DNA from: Methanobacterium alkalithermotolerans
GTDB lineage: Archaea > Methanobacteriota > Methanobacteria > Methanobacteriales > Methanobacteriaceae
Assembly: GCF_018141185.1 (NCBI RefSeq)
Contig: NZ_CP058560.1
Coordinates: forward strand, 1,364,001 to 1,428,000
Reading direction: 5' to 3'
Length of the DNA stretch: 64,000 nt
Part shown: piece by piece, positions 16,504-24,476 of the stretch
Position numbering within the stretch: the stretch's first letter is position 1
How the letters are laid out: every line of letters starts with the position of its first letter
Position numbers and translations under genes: made by a program
Notes under the pieces: generated by a model
Told to the model about the DNA's origin: nothing
Database searches by the model: none
Seen by the model: the letters and a program-made list of their open reading frames with translations, nothing else

Positions 16504-18153
16504 ATGGAAAGCAAAATATATGAATGTGATGTGCTTATTATTGGGTCGGGAGGAGCTGGATGTAGGGCAGCCATAGAAGTCTCAGACCATAATTTAGAAC
16601 CTTTAATAATTTCTAAGGGATTATCATTCAAATCAGGATGCACTGGGATGGCTGAAGGAGGCTATAATGCTGCTTTTGCCTTTGTGGACTGTGATGATAA
16701 CCTGGATATTCACTACCAGGACACACTTCGAGGAGGAGGATACCTTAATAATCCGGAACTGGCCCGTATTTTAGTGGATGAATCTCCAGATCGTCTGGTG
16801 GATCTTGAAAATTACGGGGCTCTTTTTGATCGTCAAAAATCAGGTGAGCTGGATCAAAGACCATTTGGAGGCCAAAGTTTTCGCCGTACCTGTTTTCAAG
16901 GAGATAGAACCGGGCATGAAATCATAACTGCTCTTAAAGAGGAGATATACCGCCGGGAAATCCTCACCCTGGATGAAATAATGGTTATTTCTCTCTTACT
17001 GGATGATGCCCGGAGCAAAGTGCAGGGTGCGGTAGGCCTTTCTTTAAAGGATTCTAAATTAATCATATTCAAAGCCAGATCAACCATACTGGCCACTGGC
17101 GGGGCAGGACAGATTTATCCAGTAACCTCTAATACTATGCAAAAAGGAGGGGATGGTTTTGCCCTGGCCTGGAATGCAGGGGCAGATTTAATAGATATGG
17201 AACAGGTACAATTCCACCCCACAGGAATGGTATTTCCTGAATCACGTAAGGGAGTGCTGGTAACTGAAGCGGTACGGGGTGAAGGGGGTATTTTACTCAA
17301 CAACAAAAAAGAACGCTTCATGGGAAACTATGATGATAGGATGGAACTGGCCACCCGGGATGTAGTAGCCCGGGCTATTTATAATGAAATCCGGGAAGGA
17401 AGAGGCACGGAAAATGGAGGGGTTTATCTTGATGTAACCCATCTCCCGGCAAAAACTATCCAGGATAAACTGGAGACCATGCTACTCCAATTTTTAGATG
17501 TGGGAGTGGACATACGCCAGGAACCCATGGAAGTTGCCCCCACCGCCCACCACTTCATGGGTGGAATCAAGATTGATAAATGGGGAAGAAGTACAATCCC
17601 TAATTTATTTGCTGCAGGGGAGGTATGCGGGGGAATACACGGTGCTAACCGCTTAGGAGGAAATGCCCTGGCAGATACTCAAGTTTTTGGAAAAAGAGCT
17701 GGAAAAGCTGCTGCTTTAAATGCCTTAAAATCCTCACTTAAAATGGACCGGCATCATGTTAACACAATTAAAAACCATTTATATGAAATCCAGAAAGAAG
17801 GGGATATTCCTCCCCATCAAATTAAAAAGGAACTCCAATCCACCATGTGGGAGCACGTGGCCATTATACGTAATGAAGACGGCTTAAAAAATGCACTGAA
17901 AGTTTTAAATAATCTGGAAACTCGCCTGAAGCGCATGAATGTCCCTGACGGATCCCACTATAATGTTTACCTGCAACAGGCCCTGGAAGCAGAAAACATG
18001 GTTCAAATAGCTAAATTAGTCACTAAATCTGCTTTACTCCGTAAAGAAAGCAGGGGTTCCCATTTCCGCGAAGACTTCCCGGAAATGATGGATGATTACA
18101 AAAAGAGCATTATTTTAAATAAAAATAAGGGATTCAGCTTCACTAATCGTTAG
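16504..18153 (+). CDS. tfrA: Thiol:fumarate reductase subunit A
   Basis: Flavoprotein subunit of the cytoplasmic reductase that couples fumarate reduction to oxidation of coenzyme M and coenzyme B thiols to heterodisulfide. The 549-residue sequence shows the FAD-binding VLIIGSGGAGCRAAIE near residues 10-25, the FAD-histidyl region where GCTGMAEGGYNAA replaces the SxxAxGG pattern, substrate-side QFHPTGMV and EAVRGEGG, and the C-terminal GGIHGANRLGGNALADT. Succinate dehydrogenase SdhA is homologous, but this length and host favour TfrA. The iron-sulfur/CCG subunit tfrB is not adjacent, as in Methanothermobacter where the two are unlinked. Confidence 0.88.
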   Translation: MESKIYECDVLIIGSGGAGCRAAIEVSDHNLEPLIISKGLSFKSGCTGMAEGGYNAAFAFVDCDDNLDIHYQDTLRGGGYLNNPELARILVDESPDRLVDLENYGALFDRQKSGELDQRPFGGQSFRRTCFQGDRTGHEIITALKEEIYRREILTLDEIMVISLLLDDARSKVQGAVGLSLKDSKLIIFKARSTILATGGAGQIYPVTSNTMQKGGDGFALAWNAGADLIDMEQVQFHPTGMVFPESRKGVLVTEAVRGEGGILLNNKKERFMGNYDDRMELATRDVVARAIYNEIREGRGTENGGVYLDVTHLPAKTIQDKLETMLLQFLDVGVDIRQEPMEVAPTAHHFMGGIKIDKWGRSTIPNLFAAGEVCGGIHGANRLGGNALADTQVFGKRAGKAAALNALKSSLKMDRHHVNTIKNHLYEIQKEGDIPPHQIKKELQSTMWEHVAIIRNEDGLKNALKVLNNLETRLKRMNVPDGSHYNVYLQQALEAENMVQIAKLVTKSALLRKESRGSHFREDFPEMMDDYKKSIILNKNKGFSFTNR

Positions 18154-18159
18154 AAATAG

Positions 18160-18843
18160 TCATCTGGATTTTATAAACCCCATAAATTCTTTTTTATATT
18201 GTAAGCTTTCCAGTACAAAATCCGCCCCGGCATCTTTAAGTTCCCGGGGGGAATATATTCCGGTGGATACTCCGATGGTACCAGTTTTGTTTTCTAAACC
18301 AGCCTTTATATCCCGGGGGGTATCTCCAATCACAAAAGCAGGGGAATTATCCGGGCTAAAATTATATTTTCGGCTGGCTCTTTTCAGGGCAGTAGATACC
18401 AGATATGGCCGGTGGTAATTATCACTTCCAAAACCACCTAATTTGAAATATTTATCCAGGTCCACCTGTTTTAGTTTTGCCCGGGCAATTGATTCCAGGT
18501 TACCGGTGATTAATCCTAATAATATGCCCTGACTTTCCAGTTCAGTCAATAAATCCCTTACTCCCTCCAGCACCATAATATGGTCGTCTTTAACATTTAA
18601 AATAAAATAAGAGGATAATATCTCTTTAAATTCATCTAATTTCTTTTTTATAAGATTTTCATCAAGACCCTCTTTTTTTAAAACTTCACAGGTTATCTGG
18701 GGGTCAGTTTTCCCATGGTAATTGATAATATCAATATCTGTGTTCACCTGAAAGACTTCCTGGAAGGCATGACTAAAGGCACGGTGATGGCACTCGGAAC
18801 GATCAATCAGGGTTTTATCAATATCAAAAAGCAATAAAATCAT
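18160..18843 (-). CDS. HAD family hydrolase, phosphoglycolate phosphatase-like
   Basis: HAD subfamily IA phosphatase of 227 residues. Motif 1 is LLFDIDKTLIDRS (Asp7 and Asp9), motif 2 LGLITGNLESIARAKL, and motif 3 FVIGDTPRDIKAGLEN with the metal Asp; the cap domain lies between motif 1 and 2. Similar to Gph-type and beta-phosphoglucomutase-like enzymes. The gene sits 12 bases downstream of the deaminase gene dadD on the same strand. A joint role in salvage of by-products, such as dephosphorylating a damaged metabolite, is possible but unproven. Confidence 0.85.
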   Translation of the reverse strand: MILLLFDIDKTLIDRSECHHRAFSHAFQEVFQVNTDIDIINYHGKTDPQITCEVLKKEGLDENLIKKKLDEFKEILSSYFILNVKDDHIMVLEGVRDLLTELESQGILLGLITGNLESIARAKLKQVDLDKYFKLGGFGSDNYHRPYLVSTALKRASRKYNFSPDNSPAFVIGDTPRDIKAGLENKTGTIGVSTGIYSPRELKDAGADFVLESLQYKKEFMGFIKSR

Positions 18844-18855
18844 GTTATAAACCTG

Positions 18856-20151
18856 CTAATTTTTGGAAAGCATTTCTTCAGCTGCGTTTTCAGCCAGCTC
18901 CAGAACCTGATTTTCTTTTATAAACTGAAGATTTCGGTTTTCCATGAGAATGTTACCATTACAGATAACGGTATCCACATCACCACCCTGGGCAGAGTAC
19001 ACCAGGTGGGATAAAGGGTGCCTGAAAGGAGTTAAATGTGAGGTTTTAATATTAATAATCGCCAGATCGGCTTTTTTACCTTCCTTAATGGTTCCTATTT
19101 CCTTTTCCATCCCCAAAGCAGAGGCACCCTGTATGGTGGCCATCTGGAATACTTTTTCTGCCGGGAGGGAAGTGGGATCTAAAGTATGGACTTTCTGCAA
19201 GAGAGCCGCCAGCTTCATCTCTTCTAACATATCCAGATTATTATTAGAAGCAGCACCGTCAGTTCCCAGTCCCACCACAACCTCATTTTTAATTAATTGA
19301 TCCACTGGGGATACTCCTGAAGCTAATTTCATATTACTGGCTGGATTGTGGGATAAATTCACCTTTCTTTTTTTGATAATATTTATTTCCTCAGAAGAAA
19401 GCCACACCCCATGGGCTGCCAGAACATCTTCTTTTAAAAATCCTATTTCATCCAGATATTCAAAAGGTCTTTTACCCTGGGCATCTGTAACTTGTTGAAC
19501 TTCGGTCCGGGTTTCACCAACATGAATATGTATGGAAATGCCTTTTTTAGTGGCTTCCTCCCGGACCTGTTTAAGCAGTTCTTCAGAACAGGTATAGGGT
19601 GAATGAGGACCATAAGCCACCTGGATTCTTCCACTGGCGCTGTTATGACATTTTTCAATCAGATGATGTGTTTTTTTAAATTCTTCTTTTCGCTTATGGG
19701 CATCACCTAAATCAATCATTCCATGGGATAAGATGCAGCGCAGACCGGATTCTTCCACTGCCCGGGCTACATCCTCCATATAGAAATACATATCATTGAA
19801 GGTGGTGGTACCTGACTTTATCATTTCCACACAACCTAAAAGGGCACCGGCATAACAGTAATCCTCATTTAAACTAGCTTCCATAGGCCAGATATGGTCA
19901 TTCAGCCAGGTATCAAGGTCCAAATCATCGGCCAGACCCCTTAAAAGTGTCATGGAAAGGTGGGTGTGGGTATTCACCATGCCGGGTATTACTATTTTTT
20001 TAGAACCATCAATAACTTTGTCTGCTTCTTTTTTATTGATGTCCTTAGATAATTCTCTTATTTTATCATTTTCAATTAAAATTGATCCCTTTTCCATTTT
20101 CTCCCCATCTAAAATCAGGGTATTTTCAATCAGAATACTGTTACTTTCCAT
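18856..20151 (-). CDS. dadD: 5'-deoxyadenosine / SAH / methylthioadenosine deaminase
   Basis: Amidohydrolase-superfamily purine deaminase. Zinc ligands are seen in GMVNTHTHLSMTLLRGLADD (HxH), HIHVGETRTEV, AAHGVWLSSEE and GTDGAASNNNLDM (Asp). In methanogens this family (DadD) deaminates 5'-deoxyadenosine released by radical SAM enzymes, with side activity on S-adenosylhomocysteine and methylthioadenosine, and feeds SAM recycling through inosine derivatives. A GTG at 20160 opens the frame, but GGTGGTGACC directly before ATG 20151 marks the start (431 residues). A HAD phosphatase gene follows. MtaD/SAH deaminase is an alternative name for the same family. Confidence 0.87.
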   Translation of the reverse strand: MESNSILIENTLILDGEKMEKGSILIENDKIRELSKDINKKEADKVIDGSKKIVIPGMVNTHTHLSMTLLRGLADDLDLDTWLNDHIWPMEASLNEDYCYAGALLGCVEMIKSGTTTFNDMYFYMEDVARAVEESGLRCILSHGMIDLGDAHKRKEEFKKTHHLIEKCHNSASGRIQVAYGPHSPYTCSEELLKQVREEATKKGISIHIHVGETRTEVQQVTDAQGKRPFEYLDEIGFLKEDVLAAHGVWLSSEEINIIKKRKVNLSHNPASNMKLASGVSPVDQLIKNEVVVGLGTDGAASNNNLDMLEEMKLAALLQKVHTLDPTSLPAEKVFQMATIQGASALGMEKEIGTIKEGKKADLAIINIKTSHLTPFRHPLSHLVYSAQGGDVDTVICNGNILMENRNLQFIKENQVLELAENAAEEMLSKN

Positions 20152-20298
20152 GGTCACCACCTTCTACCATCTTACTTAAAAGGTCTAATATGTGGGGGCT
20201 ACAATGTATATACATCGAAGATAAGAATAGACCTTGAATAGATATAACTATAAATAAAGATTATCATCATCAGGTAATAAACTATCTGGAGTATAAAA

Positions 20299-21159
20299 AT
20301 GAAGATTAGAATTGCCATTCCCTCTAAAGGAAGAATAAGCGATCCGGTGGTTAAACTTTTAGGCAAAGCCGGAATCGGTTTAAAAGATACAGTTAATAGG
20401 AAGCTTTTTTCAGATACTCATCATCCGGATATCAGTGTAATGTTCACCCGTGCTGCGGATATACCAGAATTTGTAGCTGACGGGGCAGCTGATATGGGAA
20501 TCACCGGACTGGACCTCATTCAGGAGAAGGGAAACCGGGTTAAAATCTTAGAAGATCTGAATTTTGGAAAGGCCAGCCTGGTATTGGCTTCTCCAGAAGA
20601 ATCCTCAATAACTAATCTTAATGATGTAAAAGATGGTATGGTGGTGGCCACTGAGTTTCCCAATCTTACCTATCGTTATCTCCAGGAAAATGGTGTAAAT
20701 GCTAAAATAGTGGAACTGAGTGGTTCCACGGAAATAGCACCATTTATTGGTGTGGCCGATTTGATTGCGGATTTAACCAGCACCGGCACCACCTTAAAAA
20801 TGAATCATCTTAAAATTGTGGACACCATACTTGAAAGTTCAGTTAAACTGGTGGCCAATCACCACAGTTATAAGGATAAGAATAAAATCATGGAGGAAGT
20901 GCGCACCGGTATAAGGGGGGTTATGGATGCTGAGGGTAGAAAACTGGTCATGCTAAATGTGGAAAAAAACAAGCTGGAAGAGGTTAAACAGGCCATGCCG
21001 GGAATGACCGGTCCCACTGTTTCCCAGGTTTTATCCAGTGAGAATATGGTGGCCGTACATGCCGTGGTAGGTGAAGAAGAAGTTTTTAATCTGATAAACC
21101 GCCTGAAAAAAGTAGGGGCCCGGGATATACTGGTCATGCCTATTGAAAGGATAATTTAA
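20299..21159 (+). CDS. hisG: ATP phosphoribosyltransferase, long form
   Basis: First enzyme of histidine synthesis, joining ATP and PRPP. At 286 residues it is the long HisG_L form: two periplasmic-binding-like lobes with KIRIAIPSKGRISDP at the start and DLIADLTSTGTTLKMN as the PRPP loop, and a C-terminal ACT-like regulatory domain (from about residue 210) that senses histidine. No HisZ is therefore needed. A GGAG precedes the start by a few bases. It is not clustered with other his genes; hisH is 20 kb away. Confidence 0.95.
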   Translation: MKIRIAIPSKGRISDPVVKLLGKAGIGLKDTVNRKLFSDTHHPDISVMFTRAADIPEFVADGAADMGITGLDLIQEKGNRVKILEDLNFGKASLVLASPEESSITNLNDVKDGMVVATEFPNLTYRYLQENGVNAKIVELSGSTEIAPFIGVADLIADLTSTGTTLKMNHLKIVDTILESSVKLVANHHSYKDKNKIMEEVRTGIRGVMDAEGRKLVMLNVEKNKLEEVKQAMPGMTGPTVSQVLSSENMVAVHAVVGEEEVFNLINRLKKVGARDILVMPIERII

Positions 21160-21201
21160 TTTTTCTTTAATATTTCCCCTTCAGAAGCAGGAGATTTAAT
21201 A

Positions 21202-22344
21202 ATGAATTATGTGGGATTGATTATAAAAAATCCATTCAGGAATAAAACCAGAACTTCCCTGGCCATTATAGGCATTGCCATAGGCATTGCCACCATAGTA
21301 GCTCTGGGTCTTGTTACTGGGGGACTCAAAGAATCCACCGAAAGCACCCTTAAAGCAGGGGGAGCTGAAATAACTGTAATACAGGCAGGTACCGATGGTT
21401 TCCTGGCAGGGAATGTTCAAAAAGAACGCATCACTGATATTCAAAATATAAACGGGATTCAGGATACAGCAGGTGTTCTCCGGACCAGTGTTCGTCTGGA
21501 AAATGGTTCCAGTTCCAACTTTGGCCCCAGTGGATTCATAGTGAATGGTATGGAGGTCACTAAACTTAATCTGGCCGGCATAGAAAGTATTGATGGGGCT
21601 TATTTTTCAGATGATGATGCCAATGAAATAATTATAGGTAAAACTGCTGCTCAGAACCTCAATAAAACGGTGGGGGATTCTATAAAAATTTTTAATGAGG
21701 ATTTTAAAATCACCGGGATTTTCGAAACAGGAAATATCATCACCGATGCTGGAGCATACCTTTCCTTAAGTAAACTTCAGCAATTAACCAATACTGAAGA
21801 TAAGGTCAGTATAATACTGGTTAAGATAAATGAAAATGCCAACGCTACCCAGGTAGGAAATGATATTGAAGAGGCCTATCCAGATGAACTGGCCACCACT
21901 TCTGCTGCTGATCAAATAGGAAGGATAAATCAGGGATTAAGCTTTATCGATACTGCCACCTGGGCAATATCATTACTGGCCATAGTTATAGGAGGGGTGG
22001 GAGTTATAAACACCATGATAATGTCTGTTTATGAAAGAACCCGGGAAATCGGGGTCTTAAAAGCGGTGGGATGGAGAAGTAGAAGAATATTAGGCATGAT
22101 TTTAGGTGAATCCATAGTAATCACTCTTTTGGCTGCCCTGGTTGGTATTGTGGTGGGAATTATTGGGGTGGAACTGCTTTTATCCCTCACTACCGAAACC
22201 CAGGGCATAATCCAGCCAGCATATTCTCTGGAACTATTTGCCCGGGCTTTAGGAATAGCATTCCTGGTAGGAATAATCGGAGGTATTTATCCTGCTTACC
22301 GGGCCAGCAGACTAGCTCCAACCGAGGCACTGCGCTATGAATAA
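21202..22344 (+). CDS. ABC transporter permease, MacB/FtsX type
   Basis: A 380-residue permease with one N-terminal helix (SLAIIGIAIGIATIVALGL), an extracytoplasmic MacB-like periplasmic core domain (about residues 40-240) and three C-terminal helices forming the FtsX domain, including GGVGVINTMIMSVYERTREIG and the tail YPAYRASRLAPTEALRYE. In bacteria such mechanotransmission ABC systems move lipoproteins, peptides or drugs, or drive cell-surface processes. Overlaps the ATPase gene by eight bases, so the two are one operon. Substrate is unknown. Confidence 0.9.
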   Translation: MNYVGLIIKNPFRNKTRTSLAIIGIAIGIATIVALGLVTGGLKESTESTLKAGGAEITVIQAGTDGFLAGNVQKERITDIQNINGIQDTAGVLRTSVRLENGSSSNFGPSGFIVNGMEVTKLNLAGIESIDGAYFSDDDANEIIIGKTAAQNLNKTVGDSIKIFNEDFKITGIFETGNIITDAGAYLSLSKLQQLTNTEDKVSIILVKINENANATQVGNDIEEAYPDELATTSAADQIGRINQGLSFIDTATWAISLLAIVIGGVGVINTMIMSVYERTREIGVLKAVGWRSRRILGMILGESIVITLLAALVGIVVGIIGVELLLSLTTETQGIIQPAYSLELFARALGIAFLVGIIGGIYPAYRASRLAPTEALRYE

Positions 22345-23032
22345 ACCAGATTACTTTATTGAAATACAAAACCTTAAAAAAAGCTATGATGAAGGGACCA
22401 TAAAGGCTTTAAATGGCATAGACCTGAAAATCAAAAAGGGGGAATTTGTTTCTATTATGGGGCCTTCAGGTTCTGGTAAATCCACCCTCCTCAATATGAT
22501 AGGGGCTCTGGATAAGGGAGATGAAGGTTCTCTAAAGGTAGCCGGTATTGATTTAATGCAAAAAAAGGATTTGAGTCAGTTCCGGTCTTCTGAAATTGGA
22601 TTCGTCTTTCAGCTGCATAACTTAATTCCCAACCTCACGGTAGTGGAGAATGTACAGATTCCCATGCTGGAAACTCCAATTTCCAGTAAAAAAATGGAAA
22701 AACGGGCACTTGATCTATTAAAAAAAGTGGAACTGGAGGATAAAATTAACCAGAGACCAACCAAACTTTCAGGGGGAGAAAGACAGAGGGTGGCTATTGC
22801 CCGGGCTTTAGTAAACCACCCCTCTATTATATTAGCCGATGAACCCACAGGTTCTTTAGATTCCAAAACAGGGGACATAATTCTGGGCCTACTAAAAAAC
22901 ATCCATAAAAAAGAAAATGTAACACTGATTATGGTAACACACGAATCATACGTGGCTAATATGGCTGATAGAATTATTAATGTACTTGATGGTAAAATAA
23001 GGGATGATTCAACTAATAATATTGTGTCCTAA
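22337..23032 (+). CDS. ABC transporter ATP-binding protein, MacB/LolD type
   Basis: ATPase partner of the preceding permease; its ATG lies inside the end of that gene. The 231-residue domain has Walker A GPSGSGKSTLLNMIGALD, a Q-loop FVFQLHNLIPNLT, signature LSGGERQRVAIARALVN, Walker B IILADEPTGSLD and the switch VTHE. The LIPNLTVVENV pattern after the Q-loop is characteristic of the LolD/MacB/FtsE group. Confidence 0.93.
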   Translation: MNKPDYFIEIQNLKKSYDEGTIKALNGIDLKIKKGEFVSIMGPSGSGKSTLLNMIGALDKGDEGSLKVAGIDLMQKKDLSQFRSSEIGFVFQLHNLIPNLTVVENVQIPMLETPISSKKMEKRALDLLKKVELEDKINQRPTKLSGGERQRVAIARALVNHPSIILADEPTGSLDSKTGDIILGLLKNIHKKENVTLIMVTHESYVANMADRIINVLDGKIRDDSTNNIVS

Positions 23033-23193
23033 CCCTATAATGGATCAAATCACTAAATATTTTCCAGAAAATGGCAATTAAGGAACCATATACACCCTCA
23101 TTATACTGCCTTTTTGAAGAATTGTTAAAATTTCACTGTTAATATTTATTAATTTGCTTTCTAAATAAGAACTAAATGCACCGGGGATTAACT

Positions 23194-23973
23194 ATGAAGA
23201 TTATGCGATTTATAGTAGATCGAAAAGAAAAAACAGGCTTAATTGAGGATTCTAATATTATAGAACTTAGCTGTTCAGTTGTGGAAGCACTTAACGCTAT
23301 TAATCTTGATAAATTCAAAAAAAACAGTTATTATACTTTAGAAAATATTAAAATTAAAGCACCGGTCTCACCTTCCAAGGTGGTGTGTGTGGGTCTAAAT
23401 TACCAGGACCATGCTGCTGAACTAAACATGGATATTCCCGATGAACCCATCCTATTTTTAAAACCCCCCAGTGCAGTTATTGGGCATCAGGAGCCCATCA
23501 TTTATCCTGGTTCTTCAAATCAAGTTGATTATGAGGCAGAAATGGGAATAATCATTTCCAAAAAAGCAAAAAATATAAAGGAAAATAATGCCCGGGAATT
23601 TATAGGGGGATACACCATCCTTAATGATGTGACTGCCCGGGATCTGCAAAAAAAAGACGGGCAATGGACCCGTGCTAAGAGTTTTGATACTTTCGCCCCG
23701 ATAGGTCCGGTTATTGAAACTCAAATGAATCCTGATAATCAAAATATATTCTTAAAGCTTAATGGAGAAATTAAACAGGATTCTAATACTAAAAATATGA
23801 TATTTGAGGTGGAAGAACTCCTGGAATTCATATCTCATATTATGACTCTTAATCCGGGAGATATTATTGCCACAGGCACCCCACCCGGGGTGGGTTCCCT
23901 GCAACCAGGGGACCGGATTGAAACCGGGGTGGAGGATATAGGTGTCCTGAAAAATCAGATTATAAGGCCTTAA
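23194..23973 (+). CDS. Fumarylacetoacetate hydrolase family protein
   Basis: FAH-fold enzyme of 259 residues. Metal and active-site motifs are VVCVGLNYQDHAAELN, DYEAEMGIIISKKAKN (Glu ligands), GGYTILNDVTARDLQKKDGQW and GDIIATGTPPGVG. Family members hydrolyse or decarboxylate 2-oxo acids, for example acylpyruvases and oxaloacetate decarboxylases; the archaeal member is often annotated 2-hydroxyhepta-2,4-diene-1,7-dioate isomerase by homology. An ATG at 23176 is in frame, but CCGGGG seven bases before ATG 23194 supports the later start. Isolated, converging with the next gene. Substrate unknown. Confidence 0.88.
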   Translation: MKIMRFIVDRKEKTGLIEDSNIIELSCSVVEALNAINLDKFKKNSYYTLENIKIKAPVSPSKVVCVGLNYQDHAAELNMDIPDEPILFLKPPSAVIGHQEPIIYPGSSNQVDYEAEMGIIISKKAKNIKENNAREFIGGYTILNDVTARDLQKKDGQWTRAKSFDTFAPIGPVIETQMNPDNQNIFLKLNGEIKQDSNTKNMIFEVEELLEFISHIMTLNPGDIIATGTPPGVGSLQPGDRIETGVEDIGVLKNQIIRP

Positions 23974-24009
23974 TCATTAATAGGCCCTAGAGTAAATATT
24001 ACTAATAGA

Positions 24010-24408
24010 TTAAGGGGAGGATAATCTTTCTAATTTTATTTCATATTCTTTTTTCAGGCTGATTATTAAAAATATAATGCTTAAAATCAGTAAAAGAGCA
24101 AAAAGACCTACCATAAACCATTCTCCCTTTTGGATATAGTAACCTGGACTTAAAATCAGGGTGTATATTAACATGCCCAGACCAATGAGATTAAGGTTGT
24201 ACCCGGATCTTTTTTTATATAAAAGACTTATGCCTGCAATTGTAAGTAGAATAGCAGTTGAAAATTCCGCTATAAGATGCAAAACGATTTCTGCGGGGCG
24301 GGTAGTAAACTCAGGCACCATACCTGATAAGAGAAAAAAGGCCCACATTACTATCATCAAACTACCAATAAAAATAGAATAAATCGCTATAATATTTCTT
24401 AATGTCAT
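24010..24408 (-). CDS. Small membrane protein, four helices, unknown function
   Basis: About 132 residues with four hydrophobic segments: near 5-27 (IYSIFIGSLMIVMWAFFLL), 42-62, 70-88 and 95-120, and a charged C-terminus (SLKKEYEIKLERLSSP). GTGATTAAA directly before ATG 24408 is the local type of ribosome site; a GTG at 24417 also opens the frame. No motif that I recognise. It is transcribed toward the FAH-family gene and away from nothing obviously related. Confidence 0.7.
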   Translation of the reverse strand: MTLRNIIAIYSIFIGSLMIVMWAFFLLSGMVPEFTTRPAEIVLHLIAEFSTAILLTIAGISLLYKKRSGYNLNLIGLGMLIYTLILSPGYYIQKGEWFMVGLFALLLILSIIFLIISLKKEYEIKLERLSSP

Positions 24409-24476
24409 TTTAATCACTTTTTTTCATGAGAATTAATATCATTAGCTTTAAAAAAAGGAATAGAATATTAGGAATT

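Noticed and set aside
23965..23987. Bidirectional terminator hairpin between the FAH gene and the membrane-protein gene
   Set aside because: GGCCT/AGGCC pair with a bulge and no T run of the expected length; too weak to list as a feature.
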